A DNA stretch of 64,000 nucleotides from Didymella arachidicola (taxonomy: Eukaryota > Ascomycota > Dothideomycetes > Pleosporales > Didymellaceae). Location of the stretch: contig CM050001.1 in the NCBI GenBank assembly GCA_016630955.3, positions 1,116,001 through 1,180,000 of the forward strand. Reading direction: 5' to 3'. The notes beneath the pieces are model-generated. The model saw nothing but the letters and a program-made list of their open reading frames with translations. It made no database searches and was not told the DNA's origin. The translations under genes were made by a program, and so were the position numbers. Within the stretch, counting starts at the first letter, position 1, and the number at the start of each line of letters is the position of its first letter. Shown here in pieces: positions 19,853 through 32,241 of this stretch.

Positions 19853-21701
19853 ACGTGTTTTATCACCGAGCGGGCCACTATCACCGAGTGGGCCGCCCTC
19901 ACCAACATCGCGTCTCTTACCGTCTATTACAGTCATGTCACCACAACACAACGCGCAATTAACCTACAACGAAGGCACACTATACCTTGCCATCCAGGCT
20001 ACAAAAGGTCCTGTGCCTAATAGTACAAGACACGCGTCTAAAGCATTTGACGTCCCCCGAACAACGCTCCAACGACGACGCGACGGAAAGCCTTCACGAC
20101 GCGATACCGAGCCCAACTCAAAGAAGCTAAAGAAGACAGAGGAGGAGGCAATAGTGAGACGTATACTTGAGCTGGACGAGCGAGGGATAGGCGCTACAAG
20201 GACTATGGTGGAAGAAATGGCCAATGATCTACTTGCTGCGCGCGGTGAAGGACCTGTTGGCAAGTGCTGGGTAGACAGGTTCAGAACGCGTACCAAAGAA
20301 GTCAAGCTTCGGCGCAGCCGTCCATACGATCGACAGCGAGCTCTGAACGAAGACGCACGCGTCATAACGCCCTGGTTCGAGCTGGTGAGGAAGACAAAGG
20401 AGAAGTACGGCATCCTTGATAAAGACACATACAATTTTGATGAGTCTGGGTTCATGATGGGCATAATATGCGCTCAGATGGTCTTTACAGGCTCTGAGAA
20501 GCGTACCAATCCAAAGAAGATACAGCCAGGCAACCGTGACTGGGTCACAATCATCCAGGGCATCTGCGCTGCTGGCTGGGCTATCCCGCCCTTCATTATC
20601 TTTGGTGGCAAGGTCCTTATATCAAGCTGGTACCCAGGCCTGCCTCGGGAATGGGTAATTGAAACAAGCGCCAACGGCTGGACAACAAATGAACTTGGTC
20701 TAAAGTGGTTGAAGCACTTTGACGCGCATACAAAGGAGCGTACTGTGGGTGCGTACCGTCTACTAATTGTAGACGGCCACGAGAGCCACAACTCTGCTGC
20801 ATTTCATCAATATTGCACAGAACACAAGATTATTACCTTGTGTATGCCCCCACACTCGTCGCACCTGTTGCAGCCGCTTGACGTGGGCTGTTTTGCCCCC
20901 TTGAAGCGGGCGTACTACGCTGAGATCGACAGCTGGACAAGGTACTCTGTCACGCAAGTTAAGAAAGAGACGTTCTTGCCAGCCTTTCGCATTGCTTTCG
21001 ACAAGGCAATTACAACAGAAAATATCCTGGCAAGCTTCAGAGGCGCTGGTTTAGTTCCTTACGATCCAGAGCGAGTGCTATCAAAGCTTGATGTGGTGGT
21101 TCGCACGCCAACACCTCCACCACCAGAGGCCACCCCATGGGAGTCTAAAACACCAGCTACAATAAAAGAGATAGAGGCGCAATCAACGCTAGTTCGTGAG
21201 CGCATACAAAGGCACAGAGAATCACCTATCTCTCCTCTTCTGCAAGCAGTTGACTCGCTTGCAAAAGGCATGGCTATTATAGGTCATAATTCGGTGTTGC
21301 AGGCTCGGGAACTGGCAGGGCTTCGGAAGTCAATTAACGCGTTAACAGAGCAGCGCAGTCGCAAAAGAAGGTATATTCGGACAGAGGAGAGTCTTACAGT
21401 GGGTGACGTACAGGACTTAATGGCTGGGAAGGACGGTGGCGGTAAGGAGGCAGCCGAACAGCATGCAAAGCGGGTGCGCAAAGAGAGGCACTGTGGACGT
21501 TGTGGCAAGACTGGCCACAACACGCGCACCTGCACTGTTGAGATTGTAGAGTCAGATAATAGCAACGCTTCTGAAGAATAACATAAGATAGATAATATAT
21601 TTGCGCAGTGTTGTGGTTAAGTGTAATAGACGTGTAACAGACGTGATGTTGGTAAGGGCGGCCCACTCGGTGATGGTGGCCCGCTCGGTGATAAAACACG
21701 T
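19853..21701 (+). mobile_element. Intact Fot1/pogo-type DNA transposon (family A, 1849 bp)
   Basis: Terminal inverted repeats of about 57 bp start ACGTGTTTTATCACCG, with TA on both sides (19851-19852, 21702-21703). Each terminus has two tandem units (TATCACCGAGCGGGCCAC, TATCACCGAGTGGGCCGC). The single transposase gene is open throughout. It is surrounded by RIP-saturated DNA but shows no RIP itself, so it is a recent arrival and a candidate active element. Confidence 0.95.
19935..21581 (+). CDS. Pogo/Fot1-type transposase with C-terminal zinc knuckle
   Basis: 548 aa. The N-terminal HTH_psq-like and CENP-B-type HTH regions (about residues 1-140; FDVPRTTLQRRRDGKP, VGKCWVDRFRTR) are the expected DNA-binding part. 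The DDE/D core follows with three catalytic Asp: YNFDESGF, LIVDGHESH and QPLDVGCFAPLKRAY, the DDD form typical of pogo. The C-terminus is basic and ends with a CCHC knuckle CGRCGKTGHNTRTC. It catalyses cut-and-paste transposition at TA sites in the nucleus. The start ATG lies 82 bp inside the element and the stop 120 bp before its right end. No intron is needed. Confidence 0.93.
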   Translation: MSPQHNAQLTYNEGTLYLAIQATKGPVPNSTRHASKAFDVPRTTLQRRRDGKPSRRDTEPNSKKLKKTEEEAIVRRILELDERGIGATRTMVEEMANDLLAARGEGPVGKCWVDRFRTRTKEVKLRRSRPYDRQRALNEDARVITPWFELVRKTKEKYGILDKDTYNFDESGFMMGIICAQMVFTGSEKRTNPKKIQPGNRDWVTIIQGICAAGWAIPPFIIFGGKVLISSWYPGLPREWVIETSANGWTTNELGLKWLKHFDAHTKERTVGAYRLLIVDGHESHNSAAFHQYCTEHKIITLCMPPHSSHLLQPLDVGCFAPLKRAYYAEIDSWTRYSVTQVKKETFLPAFRIAFDKAITTENILASFRGAGLVPYDPERVLSKLDVVVRTPTPPPPEATPWESKTPATIKEIEAQSTLVRERIQRHRESPISPLLQAVDSLAKGMAIIGHNSVLQARELAGLRKSINALTEQRSRKRRYIRTEESLTVGDVQDLMAGKDGGGKEAAEQHAKRVRKERHCGRCGKTGHNTRTCTVEIVESDNSNASEE

Positions 21702-21849
21702 TAGCCTTCTTTTTAACTAGATTATAGAGGCTTACTTCTAGTAGTAGCTACTATAGAATGCTTCCTCTTCTTATAAATTATATTTATATTTTCTTAGAGA
21801 GCTATTAGTACCTTTTTAATATAACTTAGTTCTTAAATAGTATAATATA

Positions 21850-24800
21850 TATATATATAATAAGTAGACTAGTTAATAAGTAGACTAGTTAATAAGTAGG
21901 CTACTTTTACTAAGACTATACTAAAACTCTCTTTCTATACTAATATATCTATAATAAGTATAGTTTAATATATTTAATAAGTATTAGATATAGCTTATAC
22001 TCTAAGCTCTTAAATAAGATATTAATCTCTTAGAGTAATATACTATAGCTATCTATAGCGTCTCTTAAACTATACTATACTAATAATATACTAGATAAGT
22101 TTTATATATAAATATTATAGCTAACTTATAGAATCTAACTAGTATAGAGAAGTAGGTAATTATTATATATATACTTAAGCTAGTTATATAAGGAGAGTCC
22201 CTCTAGCTTAAATTTATAGCTAATATAGCTAATTCTCTACTAAAAGAGTATAGTTTAGCTTTTATTAGCCTAAGGTAGGTGTTATAAGTATATACTATTT
22301 AAACTCTAGTCTCTATATCTATTAGGTTACTATACCTTTTTAGTCTATATAGCTAAGGTAGGTTTAAGCTAAAGCTCTTATAGTAGGCTAGTAGGTTTGT
22401 TTTATATTAGGAGGAGCTTAAAATAATTTTTAATTATAAGTATAACTATAAGTAAGCCCTCTATAAGGACCCTAAGGTTATATAGAGCTAGTTTAATCTT
22501 ATAGCTACTACTAAAGTTAAGTATAGTATCTAGAATAATAATATATATAACTTTAATAAGATAGGCTTTATAATAGGCTAGATATCTACTAGAGTTATTA
22601 TAATAGATATAGAAAAGCTAGAATAAGTAAAGTAGGTCTAGCTAGGTAACTAGAAGTAGGTAATAGTTATAAAAGGTATTAATACTATAGAATAGGCTAT
22701 TCTACTCTATATTAATTTTAATACCTACTAATACTAGTCTAGCTAGTATAAAGATAATAACCTACTCTAAGATTAGAGTATTACTATCTCTAAGAATAGC
22801 TAGACTACTAATAAGCTTAGTTTTAACTAGTTAAAGTACTTTAATAGGTATATAAAGGCGCGTACTATTAGTAGCTACTAGTTACTAATTATTAATAGTT
22901 ATAGAAGCTATAATACTCTAGAATTTATATAATACTATAAGAATTAGAAGTTTATAATCCTATATATACCTCTATACTTATTCTACCTCCTTTAGCTACT
23001 TAATATAGGTTGTTTTAGCCCTCTAAAGAAGGTATATAGGGTTAAGGTTAATAAGCTTATAATATACCTTATAGGTAAGCCGCCTATATAGGTAAGTTAC
23101 CTACTTTTACTAAAACTCTACTAAAATACTATTACTACTCTAATACTACTATAATAGCACTAGCCTAATGCGTTAAAAGAGTGTTAGATATAGCTTACGC
23201 TTTAGGCTCTTAAATAAGACGTAAAGCTCTTTATATAACGCGCTGCAGCTATTTATAACACGCCCTAAACTACTCTATACAACTAACTTACTAGAAGGGC
23301 TTTACGTGTTACTACTATAGCTAACTTATAGAGCCTAACAAATAGTAAGAAGTAGGTAATTATTATATATACACTTAAGCTAGTTACCTAAGGAGAGTCC
23401 CTCTAGCTTGCAGCTATAACTAATATAGCTAATTATCTGCAAAAGGAGCGCAGTCTAGCCCCTATTAGATTAAACTAGGCTAGTACGTTTGTTTTATATT
23501 AGAAGGAGCTTAAAGTAGTCTTTAATTATAAGTATAACTATAGGTAAGCCCTCTATAAGGACCTAAAGGTTATATAGAACTAGTTTAGCCTTATAGCTAA
23601 TATTAAAGCTAAGTATAGTATTCTAGATAATAACACATATAACTTTAATAAGATAGGATTTATAATAGGCTAGATAAGTAGTAGGAAAGTTACAATAGAT
23701 ATAGGGAAGCTAGGATAAGTAAAGTAGGTCTAGTTAGGTAACTAGAAGTAGGTAATAGTTATCTAGAGTATTAATACTACTAGATAGCCTATTCTACTTT
23801 ATATTATCTTTAAAGCGCGCTACTACTAGTCTAACTAGTATAAAGATAATAACCTACTCTAAGACTAGGTTATTACTATCTCTAAGAACAGCTAGACTAA
23901 TAATAAGCTTAGTTTTAACTAGTTAAAGCACTTTAATAGGTATATAAAGAAACGTACTATTAGAGCCTACTATATACTTATTATTAATAGCTATAAGAGC
24001 TACAACTCTATAGGATTTACATAATACTATAAGGATTATAAGATTATACTTTTATATATACCTCTACACTTATTATATCTCCTATAGCTACTTAATATAG
24101 GTTGTTTTACCCCTCTAAAGAAGGCGTATAGAGATAAGGTTAATAAGCTTATCTATAACTAGATTACCTATATTATAAAGTAGAAGTTTCTACTATGCTT
24201 TAAAGTAGCTTATAAGAAAACTATTACTACTAGTAATATCTAAGGAGGGTTCTAAGGGGCCGGATTAGTCCCTTTTAACCTAAAATAGGTTATATTAACC
24301 CTTAATATAAAGCTGCGCACTCTATTACTACTACTCTCTATAAATAATAAGCCCTAGTAGTTATAAACCCTAAGTAATACCCTAGAATCTAAGTTGTAAT
24401 TAACTCTAATTTAAGATAAGTATAGGAGGAAATAGGGTAGTTTACCTACCTCTGTTCTTAGTGCGATTAAGCACTATGTAAAGAGGGGAGCTATCCTATT
24501 ATATAAGCTTATGCTAGTATAAAAATAGATCTATAAGCTTAAAGCAGCTACTAAGGCTGCTATATAACGTAAATTGCATAAAAAGAAGTAAATTTAGAAG
24601 GGAGAATCCCTTCTAGTTAAGAAAGGCTAGCGGCTAGTAGCTCTAGCAGAATTTAGGGCGCGTTATAATAGAAAGAAGATAAAGAAGTAGGTGTGTGCTA
24701 AAGGAGGTAAACTATCCTAACAACGCTGTAGATAGTGTAGAGAGGGTAGATATAATATATAAATATGCAAGAGTAAAGTAAAAGTAGTCTCTAAGTAATA

Positions 24801-25690
24801 TTATAACCTATTCTACCTTATATAGGGCTAGAGTGTAGTGTTTTATACTATAATAGGGTAAGGTTTAGTAGAGTCTTAGTAAAAGTAGGTAACTTACCTA
24901 TATAGGCAGCTTGCCTATAAGGTATATTATTTAACTAGATTAACTATATTATAATATAAAAGTTCTTTCTATACTTTATAGCAGCTTATAAGAAAGCTAT
25001 TACCTCTAGTAATATTTAAGGAAGGTTCTAAGAGGCTAGATTAGCTCTCTTTACTCTAGATTACATTATATTAGCTCTAGATATAAAGCTACACACTCTA
25101 TTACTATTCTAAAATAGTCTACTTTAGTAGTTATAAACTCTAAGCAATACTCTAGAATTTAGATTATAATTAATACTTATAAAAAAAAAAATTTAGATAT
25201 ATATTAATAGTTTACTAATCTCTATAGTTAAAGCGTTTAAGAAAGTCTTAAAGGGGGTAGTAATTATTATATATAAGCTAGTTTTAGTATAATAGAAGAT
25301 TACTAAGCTTTAAGTAGCTAATAAAGCTACTACGTAATATAAATCATATAAAAGAAAGTATATTTAAGCTAAGAGAAGCCTTATAGTTAAAAAGAGCTAG
25401 TAGATAGCTACTCTATAGAAGTTTAGCACGTATATTAATAGTAAAAAGGTAAAGAAGTAGGTATATGCTAAAGGAGGTAAACTATTCTAATAATACTATA
25501 GATAGTATAGAGAAAGTAGGTATAATATATAAATATATAAGAATACTATAGAAGAGGTCTTTTAGTAATATTATAGCTTATTTTACCTTATATAGCGCTA
25601 GTTTATAGTATTTTAGGCTATAATAGAAGGAGTTTTAGTATAGTCTTAGTAAAAGTAGCCTACTTACTAACTAGTCTACTTGCTATACTA
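21850..25690 (+). mobile_element. RIP-degraded pogo-type element (family H) with a nested family C copy
   Basis: Degraded terminal repeats (GTAGACTAGTTAATAAGTAGGC... and its complement near 25670-25690) bracket AT-rich DNA with recognisable pogo transposase relics: about 22400-23060, continuing at 24930-25560. The body is interrupted by the 1866-bp family C element 23062-24927. Ends are approximate because RIP has blurred them. Confidence 0.6.
23062..24927 (+). mobile_element. Pogo-type element family C, second copy, nested and RIP-mutated
   Basis: Exactly 1866 bp, as is 7590-9455, in opposite orientation. Ends RIP-changed from ACGTACC to ATATACC, with TA at 23060-23061 and 24928-24929. The transposase is destroyed by stops. 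It is more heavily mutated than the first copy. Confidence 0.85.
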
Positions 25691-27177
25691 TGTCTGTACA
25701 CTAAACGCCTAGAGTTACTAAATACTTACTCTAGGCCTATACTATAACTATAGAATTAAGGCTATAGAGCTATATATAATAGCTATTATTATAAAATCTT
25801 TTAGTAGAGTACTCTATAGGCCTATATAATAAACTTTCTTATATAAAGTTACTTATATTTTATAGTAGTATAGCTACTTCTTATAGTAATAGTAGTATAT
25901 AGTAAAGAAGGTATTATAGGCTTAGGATAACTATAAGTACCTACTATATAATATATAGGCTTTATTTTAGCTATAGTTACTTTTAAAGTTATATAATTAC
26001 CTCTTTAGAATAGTTTAATAGCTTTTTTAGCATTATAAGCTACCTTTTAATATACTCTTTTAGCCTTATATTCCTCTATAGCTACTTACTCCTCTACCTT
26101 AGCCTAGTCTCTTACTACCTTCTCCCTTACCTACTATTAATACTTTTTTTTAGTAATCTTTTTATTATAGAGCTTATTAGTAGCAGCTAACTTCTTTATT
26201 TCCCCCTTCTTTAGCTCCTCCTTATACCTCTCTTGTTCTTAAATAGCTATATAAGCTTACACCTTCTAGAAGGTATAAGAAGACTATATTATTATACCTT
26301 TATAGTACTTATAGTGCTATTATAGGTCTAATTACCTATTAGGTTACTTCTAACCCTTCTACCTTTAGTATAGCTTCTACTATAGGCTATTAATTTTAGC
26401 TTAAAGTAACTTAACTTAGGATAATAGATAGTAGATAGTTTAACCTAGCTTCTATATACCTATACTATAGTAATCCTTTACCTCTACTTAGAGTATAGTA
26501 TAAGCTTTAAGCTAATTCTCTATAGAATAAGCTATAGAGCTAGAAAAGACTAATCCTAAGTTATTAGAAGTTATATAGTAGAATCTATTAAGGATAATAT
26601 TAGAGTTAACTAGAGATATACTAGTAGCTATAAAGGCCTTTAGTATAAGATCTTTACTAAATATAGCAACCTAAGTAGGCTAGAATAGAGTAAAAAAGTT
26701 ACCTTTTAATAGTAAAGAGAGAGCTTAGAATACCTAGAGGTAGTTATTAAGTTTATAGGAGTAGTTAGAAGTAAGAGGTTTAAAGTAAACTATATCTAAT
26801 AGCTATAGCACCTAGGTACTATAAGAGGGTAATACTACTAGTATAATCTGTTTCTAGTAATAGTATTTAATAAACTTCTATATTAGATAACTACTATAGC
26901 TATCTATAATTAAAAGGTAGTACTTTCTTTATAACTTAGGCTTAGTATAATAGTTTAATACCTACTTAAGCTAGGCTAATCCTATATTATTATAAAGTAA
27001 GTAAAGTAAGTAAAGTAATATACTAGAGAACTATTTATATATAAAAAAACCTTAGTTCCTATTATAGTAGTTACTATATACTATTAGGCTAAAAGGTAAT
27101 AACCTAATTACTATAGTATCTATATACTTTTTTACTATAAAAACTAAAGTTATTACTATATTATATTTATATTAGAT
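25691..27177 (-). other. RIP-degraded repeat related to family K
   Basis: No gene. The part at about 25960-26560 is a diverged relative, on the minus strand, of the sequence at 31165-31601; for example the stretch encoding a Lys/Glu-rich coiled coil can be followed. The rest is AT-rich without recognisable content. Confidence 0.5.
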
Positions 27178-27179
27178 TA

Positions 27180-29013
27180 ACGCCAACTACCACCGGATGG
27201 CGCACCCCACCGGAATGGCGCACCTTGCCAAGACCACACCTCTTTTGACCACCACCAACGATGTCGCAACAAATTGATCTTGAATTACTTTCTCGTGAAG
27301 ATAGAATTAAGCTTGCTATTAGAGCTATTAATTCTAATGCGAACCTAAGCCAGCGACGCGCTGCTGCTGTCTACAACGTGCCTGAAAGTACTCTTCGAAG
27401 GCAACGCGCCAAACCAGCTTCTCAACGCGTTATCTACCCCAATTGCTCTCGGCTTACAAAGCAAGAAGAGGAGGTGCTTGTTCAACATATAAGAAAGCTT
27501 GACGCGCGAGGATTTGCTCCTACGCTTACTTATGTGCGAGAGATGGCTGATCAACTGTTGGCTGCTCGCGATGGGGGCAAGGTTGGAGAAAACTGGACCT
27601 ACAGGTTTATCCAGCGGAAACCTGAGGTTAGGTCTCAGGTTTCTAGACTGAGAGATTACCGGAGAGTTCTGTGCAGCGATACAGCAATTATCAGTCCCTG
27701 GTTCGACCTTATACGCAACGTTAAAGCCAAGTACGGCATCCTGGACCAAGATACCTACAACTTTGACGAGACTGGCTTCCAGATAGGCGTTGGAGGGTCA
27801 GTTAAGGTAGTGACTGCGTCTGAGAGACGTCGTGCACCACTCAGCCTTCAGCCTGGCGATCGTGAGTGGATAACTTTGATTGCTTGTATCAACGCGATGG
27901 GCTGGTCTGTCCCACCCTTCTTCATCCTCAAAGCAAAGCACCACGACAAGGCCTGGTACGTTAACAACCCAAAAGATTAGAGGATTGGGGTTAGCAAGAA
28001 TGGCTGGACTACTAATGAGCTTGGCCTTGCCTGGCTAAAGCACTTTATCCAGCACACAGAGGCTGCTACTGTAGGTAGCCATCGGCTGCTGATTATCGAT
28101 GGCCACAAGAGTCACAAGTCGCTCGAATTCTAGAATCTCTGCAAGGAAAGCAAGATTATTGCCCTCTGTATGCCTCCGCACGCCTCTTACCTCCTGCAGC
28201 CACTTAATGTTAGGTGCTTTGCCCTGCTAAAGCAGGCGTATAAGAAGGAGATTAAAAGCTTAGCAGACAGTTACATTACCCACGTAGACAAAAAGGCCTT
28301 CTTAGCAACGTTTTAACTAGTATACAATAAGGCAATCTTAAAGAGCAACATCTTATCAAGCTTTAGAGCAACTAGCTTGGTCCCACTTAACCTAGAGGCG
28401 GTGCTGTCAAGGCTTAAAGTTAAGCCTCGTACGCCAACACCGCCTCTGCCTAGGCCTACCAACTGGCAACCTAAAACACCAACCAACGCGATTGAAATTA
28501 ATAGCCAAACAACTCTTATTATTAAGAGGATAAGAGAACATAGGAGTTCCTCTCCTAACTTAATTATTAAGATAGTCCTACAGGTTAAAAGGGGGTCTGC
28601 AAAGAGGGACTATTCGCACACGCTACTTAAGGCAAGGATAGCCTAGCTTAAGCAGGCAAACAAGGCTGCTTCTGAGCGTAAGAGGCGTAAAAAGAAGCGG
28701 ATTCAGGAAGGCGGGACTCTCTCGCAGGCAGAGGCAGAGGAAATACTAAAGGAGAAAGACGCTAAGGCTGAGACTAAGGGAGAAGGTGCGCAGGTAGGTA
28801 GCAGTAGTAAAGTTAAACGGTGCTGTACAACATGCGGCAGGATAGGGCATAATAAGCGCACTTGCCAGCAAGATGTAATAGAGATAGAGGATTAATTTAA
28901 GCTATTGTACGTTTAAATTTCTTGTTGTGGTGCTGAAATATTGAGGTGTAAAGATAAATTTGCTACAGGGTGCGCCATTCCGGTGGGGTGCGCCATCCGG
29001 TGGTGGTTGGCGT
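27180..29013 (+). mobile_element. Pogo/Fot1-type element, family B copy 2 (1834 bp)
   Basis: Inverted repeats ACGCCAACTACCACCGG... with TA at 27178-27179 and 29014-29015. Each end has two tandem units (CCACCGGATGGCGCACC, CCACCGGAATGGCGCACC). The 5' half is clean and the 3' half carries stop-generating changes. Confidence 0.93.
27261..28895 (+). pseudogene. Family B pogo transposase, truncated by stops
   Basis: The frame is open for 239 codons (27261-27980), covering the HTH/CENP-B-type DNA-binding region and the first catalytic Asp (YNFDETGF). A TAG follows at 27978-27980. Beyond it the frame continues with LLIIDGHKSH, CMPPHASYLLQPLNVRCF (last Asp reads Asn) and a zinc knuckle CTTCGRIGHNKRTC, but with several further stops. 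The open part could still give a DNA-binding protein without catalysis, which in other transposons can repress transposition; that is inference. Confidence 0.85.
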
Positions 29014-29015
29014 TA

Positions 29016-31930
29016 TATATATAATATATTTATCTCTACTCTTACCTATAAAGGTTCTACCTTTACCTACTATAGCGCCTATACCTCTATTTTAATTTCT
29101 ATTAGTATTATCATTAGAGTAGTTTATCCCCTCTAGTAGAATAAAAGTAGGCTAAGGTTCTTCTAGTATTATATATATATAAAGCGTAGAGTCTTTATAG
29201 ACTAAATAAATATCTTCTCTATAAGAAAAGGTAGGTAATATATTACTATAGGTTTATTCTCTCTTAGTAGCAAATATATATATTTTATATAGACTCTATC
29301 TAGCTAGTCTTTAGCCTTAATTAAAAATTTACATCTATTACTCTCTATTAGCCTATCTATTACTCTCCTACTATACTTCTATTACTTTTCTTTTATATCT
29401 ATTACCTATCTATTATATATACCTATACCTATACTACTATACTATTAGCACCTCTTTATAATTACTATAGTTTCCCTTTTAGCCTAATAACTAACCTTAC
29501 CTATAGTAGTATATAGATAACTTAATACTCTATATACTAGAAAATATAGTATAGTACCTAGAAGTGTTATCTACTACCCTCTTTCTCTTTAAGAAGTTTC
29601 TAGCCCTTCTCTAGTAGTCCCTAAATTAACTATATATATTTATCTCTATATATATAGGAGCTACCTCTCTCTTAGGTACTTAGTTTCTATAAACCTTCTT
29701 CTAATAAAGTAACGCCTATTCTCCTATCTAACTAATTATCCTTTTTATCTACACCCTCTATATCTATAACTATACCCCCTTTATCTATTATATTAGTAGG
29801 TAAAATATAATTAGATAGTAATAATAATACTATACTATTTAATAACTTCTTATCTACTAAGGCTAAAGGATACTTACTTCCTTAGTTACCTTCTACTATC
29901 TGCCTAGGAAAGGAAGGATATCTTAGCAATCCTACTCTATTACCTATTAACTAATCTTTTATTAGGATATTCTACTCTAAATTAGATAAGATTAAAATAG
30001 AAACCTATAATATCTATAACTACGCGTAGTTTAATGTTAATATTTAATAAAATACTATAAGAGTTAATAAGTACTATAAGTACTTAAAAGACTATATTAC
30101 CTACTCTAGTACTATTAGTTATATTCCTCTCTTTAGGTATTAGAGTAATATAAACCTAAGGCTTATTCTAGCCTACTTACTATAACTTATAACTACTAAG
30201 GAGATACTTATTATATATATCTATATTATAATAGAGATCTAGTAGTACTATAGCGCGTAATTAAAATATTATAGATATATTTATTAGTTCTCTATTAACA
30301 CTAAACGCGTATTTAGTTACCTTCTTCTATTCTCTAAGAATTTAGATATTATTATCCTAAAACTACCTTCCCCTATAGATAATATTTCTAATCTAGTTAA
30401 TAAATAATATTAGAAGGATTACTATATATAGTAAGGCTATATTAATATATAGCTATAGTATCTCTAGGTATACTATCTTAGTTACTAGGATATAAGTATA
30501 TACTAACTTCTAATAGATATATAATAGACTAACTTCTATTAGCTAGCCTTTATATTACTATCTACGCCTACTATAATATAGTTAACTCTAAGAATTTTAA
30601 TATTACTTAAGCTATTACTAATAAACTTAGCCTATACTAGTATATTATTAGTAAGTTTAGAGGTAGCTAGACAGCTATAGCCTATAATAGTAACACTAGC
30701 CTTCTAGGTATAGTATCTACTAAAAATATATAAAAGGCTAGAGTGTATGTTGCATACTAGCTAAATAATAATACTACTTAGATAGTAAGTATTAAGGTTT
30801 AATATAGTATATAAGGTAGGTTAGGGTATAGAAGCTTTATATAGTTTATAGCCTCTAATAATAGCTTTAGAGTACTTAATTAGCTAGGATATTTAGCCTT
30901 GCTTAGATTTATATAGCTTTAGGTTCTCTACCTTTAGGTAGACCTATTAAAGCAATACTAAAATTCTAAATATAAAAAGCTTACTTTATATATTATAATT
31001 CTATTTATAAATAATTATTATATATTAGGTTTTGCTATATAATACTAGATAGGTTAGACTTAATAGCCTCTAGTTCTATAGCTTATTCTATAGAGGATTA
31101 GCTTAAAGCTTACATAACTCTTTAGGTAGAGGTTAAGGATTCGCGTAGTATAGGCGCGTAGAAGCTAGGTTAAACTATCTACTATCTCTCTACTTAGGTA
31201 GAGTTACTTTAAGCTAAGTTAGATACTCTATAAAGGAAGGTACACTAAAGTAAGAGTTATTAGAAATAACCTAGAAAGTAGTTAGACCTATAATAGTATT
31301 ATAAGTATTATAGTAGTGTAGTAATATAGTCCTCTTAGGCGTTCTATAAGGCTTAAGCTTATATAGTAGTTAAAGAACGTAATAGGTAAGAAGAGACTCT
31401 AAAAAAAGTAGAGATAAAGGAGTTAGCAGCTGCTAATAAGCTCTATTGCAAGAAAATTACAGAAGAGAAGCGTAGGCAATAGGTAAGGGAGAAAGCTAAG
31501 CGTAATTAGGTTAAGGCAGAGAAGGCAGAATAGGCCGCTAAACGTAGGGCCTAAAAAGAGTGTTAAAAATAAGCTCTTAACGCTAAGAAAAGTATCTAAT
31601 TACCTAATTAGGCTAAGCGTAAGACCTTATAAGCTATAGCACCTAGAAAGAAGTAGAATTATAGTACTATAGGTGGTGTAGGTAGTATAGTTAGTGCTAA
31701 GCACTCCCTGTCTCCTCTACCTAAAACTACCTGCTAGGGCTGCAACGTTCCACTTCTATATAAATATAAATAGGCTAAATTAATCGCAAGCATTACTTTA
31801 CTATTCTACTAACTTTTCTTATAACAATAGCTATTGTATGTGGCTGCGCAGCCTTAATTTTAGGGTGAGTTGAAAGGTAAAAATCGTGCATTAGTTGAAT
31901 CCGTGCATTAGGTGACCGTGCACGGTACGT
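29016..31930 (+). mobile_element. RIP-degraded DNA transposon (family K), right end defined
   Basis: AT-rich with no open gene. The right terminus (GTGCATTAGTTGAATCCGTG, then a related unit, then GGTACGT at 31930) is followed by TA and shows the two-unit terminal layout of the pogo families here. Towards the 3' end a Lys/Glu/Arg-rich coding relic can be read (about 31380-31620). The left end was not found. The part 31165-31601 recurs inverted at 58880-59316. Confidence 0.5.
31165..31601 (+). repeat. 437-bp inverted repeat, left copy
   Basis: Reverse complement of 58880-59316, identical at every base I compared. It lies 640 bp upstream of the first cluster gene. Confidence 0.85.
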
Positions 31931-31932
31931 TA

Positions 31933-32009
31933 AGCTTTAGATTGTTGATTTTCCCTAGTAAATCTAGCTGTTCCGCTCGCTAACTGTTCCGTTCGTTGTA
32001 CACCTACGT
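31933..32009. mobile_element. Terminal fragment of another pogo-type element (family J)
   Basis: Contains AGCTGTTCCGCTCGCT and AACTGTTCCGTTCGTT in tandem, then CACCTACGT ending at 32009 and TA: the two-unit terminal repeat layout again. No body is recognisable. Confidence 0.45.
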
Positions 32010-32011
32010 TA

Positions 32012-32241
32012 CTATAGTAATATAAAAAAGATAACTATCGACCTACTACTACCCGAATCCCGGAGGAGCGCGCACGGACATATTCCAATCGGGATATTAT
32101 TTCACCGGCGGCAAACGGGTTACTTGCAACCCCGACCCCCGTGCAGTTGAACAAAACAGACCCTGTAGGCTCTTCACTCATCTACATGACTCTTAAGTCT
32201 TAGACAGGCCCAATAAACTTCGAGACGCCACACTATCGCCG
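32012..32241 (+). promoter_or_regulatory. Upstream region of MFS transporter 1
   Basis: 230 bp of normal base composition between the transposon edge and the ATG at 32242. A promoter is expected here; no individual site is certain. Confidence 0.35.

Noticed and set aside
21704..27177. Short ORFs and simple repeats in AT-rich DNA as genes or a CRISPR-like array
   Set aside because: Composition is RIP-derived, repeats are degraded transposons, and the sequence is fungal.
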